Assembly (NCBI GenBank): GCA_027005175.1
Contig: JALTMC010000568.1
Location: 1-7,095 of the forward strand
Direction of reading: 5' to 3'
Length of the DNA: 7,095 nucleotides
Origin: Myxococcales bacterium
GTDB taxonomy: Bacteria > Myxococcota_C > UBA6777
Part shown: piece by piece, positions 5,639-7,095 of the stretch
Position numbering within the stretch: the stretch's first letter is position 1
How the letters are laid out: every line of letters starts with the position of its first letter
Made by a program: the position numbers and the translations under genes
Notes under the pieces: generated by a model
What the model saw: the letters and a program-made list of their open reading frames with translations, nothing else
Databases searched by the model: none
Told to the model about the DNA's origin: nothing

Positions 5639-7095
5639 GTTAAAGAAGACAGCTCCATCGGAGGGTCGTCGGGTGATGGGGATACCAAATTCAAAGCGGG
5701 CGACACCAACGCCAGGCAGAGTCCATCGAAAGCCAAATCCTAGATTCATGTAAAGTCCCAGAGGTAGACCTGTGTTTCGCAGGTCTTGAAAGGGCCACTC
5801 ATTGTCATCATAGACATTTCCAGCGTCAAAGAAGAGAACTCCAGACAACCGAAGAGCTTTCCAGAGGGGCATGATCCACTCGGCGTTAAAGATGACTTTT
5901 TTTGTCCCTCCCCAGATAATGCCAGAGCGGCCGAAGGAGGATTCTCCCGAAGAGGCGATTCGCCTGATGGGGCCAACGGAGTTGGGTTCAAAGCCACGAA
6001 GCAAGAAGAAGCTTCCGTCTAGGGGGTAGCGTTCAAAAGGAGGCACCCCGTTGGCATCCGGGCTCACCGACCAACCTGCAGTGACAGCAAACTTGAAGAT
6101 GCTGTGCAGTGGGAGTTGGAAGTAAAACCGGGCTCCTCCCTCCCATCGATGCAAGGTATAATCGGAGCCGAAGTAAGGAGCTGCGTGTTCGTAGGAAGCG
6201 TAGAGTTGCCATCCTTTGGAGGTCCCGACAGCCGTATTTCGAGTGTCCCATGTGAATCGAAGCCGGAAGCTACTCGACAACTGACGTGTAAAATACCCTG
6301 AAACAGGGACATTAAACTCTTGTTTTCCGGCAGGTGTCAGATTGAACTGAGCGATGCGATAGACCAAGCTCAAACGGAGCGAACGCAAGCCAAGGGGATG
6401 AGATAAACTCAAGCTAGCACCAATAGAGTCTCGCAGAAAGCCTGCCGAGATCGAGGAACTTGAGTCGCGATGAGAGATAAATCCAGAGAGGTATGTGGAG
6501 AGGTCTGTATCAAACAGGTGTGGGTCGTAGAAAGACAACGCCACCTGCCACAGCCGGAGTGTGGTTGAGATGGCAGCTGTTCCGAGGAGAGTCTGGCCGC
6601 TGCCGAGGAAGTTGGTTTTGCCCAAACGTCCGGAAAAGATAAACCCATAAGGATTGATATAGCTGAAACCGAAGTTATACAACCAGGTTGGCTTCTCCTT
6701 AACAAAAAATCGAAGGATGACTTTGTTTGCGGCAGAGCCACGTCGAACCTGAATTTTGATCCCGCGTTGGGCATCAGTGCGTGCGAAAAAACCCGTGGAG
6801 AGAATACCGATTCGACTCAAGAGGAGCTTGGTTTCGCTGTAATAGCCACCTTCTTTCACTCGGATATAGCGACGTATGACCCGGTCACTGGTTGTGAGGT
6901 TGCCTACGATTTCAATACGCTCAATCCATACTTTCGGGCCTTTGTTGATCTGAAACTGGAGGTTCACAAGCCTCTTCGATGGATCTGTTTGAGGGAGGGT
7001 TTGAATACGCACATAGGCATATCCATGGTCACGGTAAAATCGCAGCAAGGGAAGTATATTTCGACTGTAGAGCTGCGTTCGATTAAACACTTGAC
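5615..7095 (-). CDS. bamA: BamA/Omp85-family outer membrane assembly factor, C-terminal part (N-terminus beyond the window)
   Basis: BamA inserts and folds beta-barrel proteins in the outer membrane. About 491 residues are visible, and the frame stays open to the right edge, where it reads through a GTG codon at 7088-7090 that is not a real start. Residues 1-48 end a POTRA domain (LLRFYRDHGYAYVRIQ is typical of POTRA4). Residues about 52-130 are a complete last POTRA (INKGPKVWIERIEIVGN). The beta-barrel covers about 133-491 with the family hallmarks: NFLGSGQ (160-166), YDPHLFDTDL (188-197), the loop-6 LLRGF motif (363-367), FDAGNVY (421-427) and FEFGIPITRRPSDG (466-479). It ends FFNFLVGESF, with the terminal aromatic residue that serves as the assembly signal. 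A barrel of about 360 residues fits BamA better than the shorter TamA barrel. The stop is TAA at 5615-5617, inside the 44-bp repeat array. No skp or lpxD follows, so an additional BamA paralogue cannot be excluded. Confidence 0.9.
   Translation of the reverse strand, partial: QVFNRTQLYSRNILPLLRFYRDHGYAYVRIQTLPQTDPSKRLVNLQFQINKGPKVWIERIEIVGNLTTSDRVIRRYIRVKEGGYYSETKLLLSRIGILSTGFFARTDAQRGIKIQVRRGSAANKVILRFFVKEKPTWLYNFGFSYINPYGFIFSGRLGKTNFLGSGQTLLGTAAISTTLRLWQVALSFYDPHLFDTDLSTYLSGFISHRDSSSSISAGFLRDSIGASLSLSHPLGLRSLRLSLVYRIAQFNLTPAGKQEFNVPVSGYFTRQLSSSFRLRFTWDTRNTAVGTSKGWQLYASYEHAAPYFGSDYTLHRWEGGARFYFQLPLHSIFKFAVTAGWSVSPDANGVPPFERYPLDGSFFLLRGFEPNSVGPIRRIASSGESSFGRSGIIWGGTKKVIFNAEWIMPLWKALRLSGVLFFDAGNVYDDNEWPFQDLRNTGLPLGLYMNLGFGFRWTLPGVGVARFEFGIPITRRPSDGAVFFNFLVGESF

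Noticed and set aside
5371-5736. Minus-strand open frame across the bamA end and the repeat array.
   Set aside because: It overlaps the conserved end of bamA in another frame and has no recognisable domain; its FLAGEPF string is explained by the 44-bp repeats.
5447-5743. Plus-strand 98-residue open frame through the repeat array.
   Set aside because: It lacks a ribosome binding site, half of it is antisense to bamA, and its composition just reflects the repeats.

Overview
The window carries four minus-strand genes and one plus-strand gene from what looks like a Gram-negative (diderm) bacterium. An Omp85/BamA outer-membrane assembly protein, a periplasm-facing transglutaminase membrane protein and a secreted thermonuclease all point to a cell with an outer membrane. 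Base composition is close to balanced and start codons are mixed (ATG, GTG, TTG). The type III pantothenate kinase, the MoaD-MoaE fusion and the TgpA-type protein together would fit a deltaproteobacterium-like or myxococcal-type lineage. That is an inference from gene content only, and I cannot name the organism.

Layout from left to right: coaX (26-802, minus) makes the first intermediate of coenzyme A synthesis. A fused molybdopterin synthase, moaD-moaE (903-1574, minus), lies upstream of it. Upstream of that is a large transglutaminase-like membrane protein of the TgpA/DUF3488 type (1700-3916, minus). These three run in the same direction with gaps of 100 and 125 bases, so they could share one transcript, but their functions are unrelated. 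A 106-base divergent region (3917-4022) separates them from a plus-strand gene for an exported staphylococcal-nuclease-type protein (4023-5345). It holds a TATAAT box and an inverted repeat overlapping the ribosome binding site of the transglutaminase gene. A 269-base convergent gap (5346-5614) follows, and then the 3' part of a BamA-family gene (5615 to the right edge, minus) whose N-terminal region lies outside the window.

Most of the window is conserved housekeeping or cell-envelope content, and I see no phage, insertion sequence, CRISPR array or RNA gene. The less ordinary parts are three. (1) A 44-bp unit occurs three times in tandem at 5507-5638, and the last copy contains the final codons and stop of the BamA gene. 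(2) The nuclease has a long Arg/Tyr-rich tail carrying three degenerate copies of a small domain, and part of the tail is built from 30-bp DNA repeats. (3) The MoaD part of the fused molybdopterin synthase keeps the reactive Gly-Gly end, but buried inside the polypeptide.
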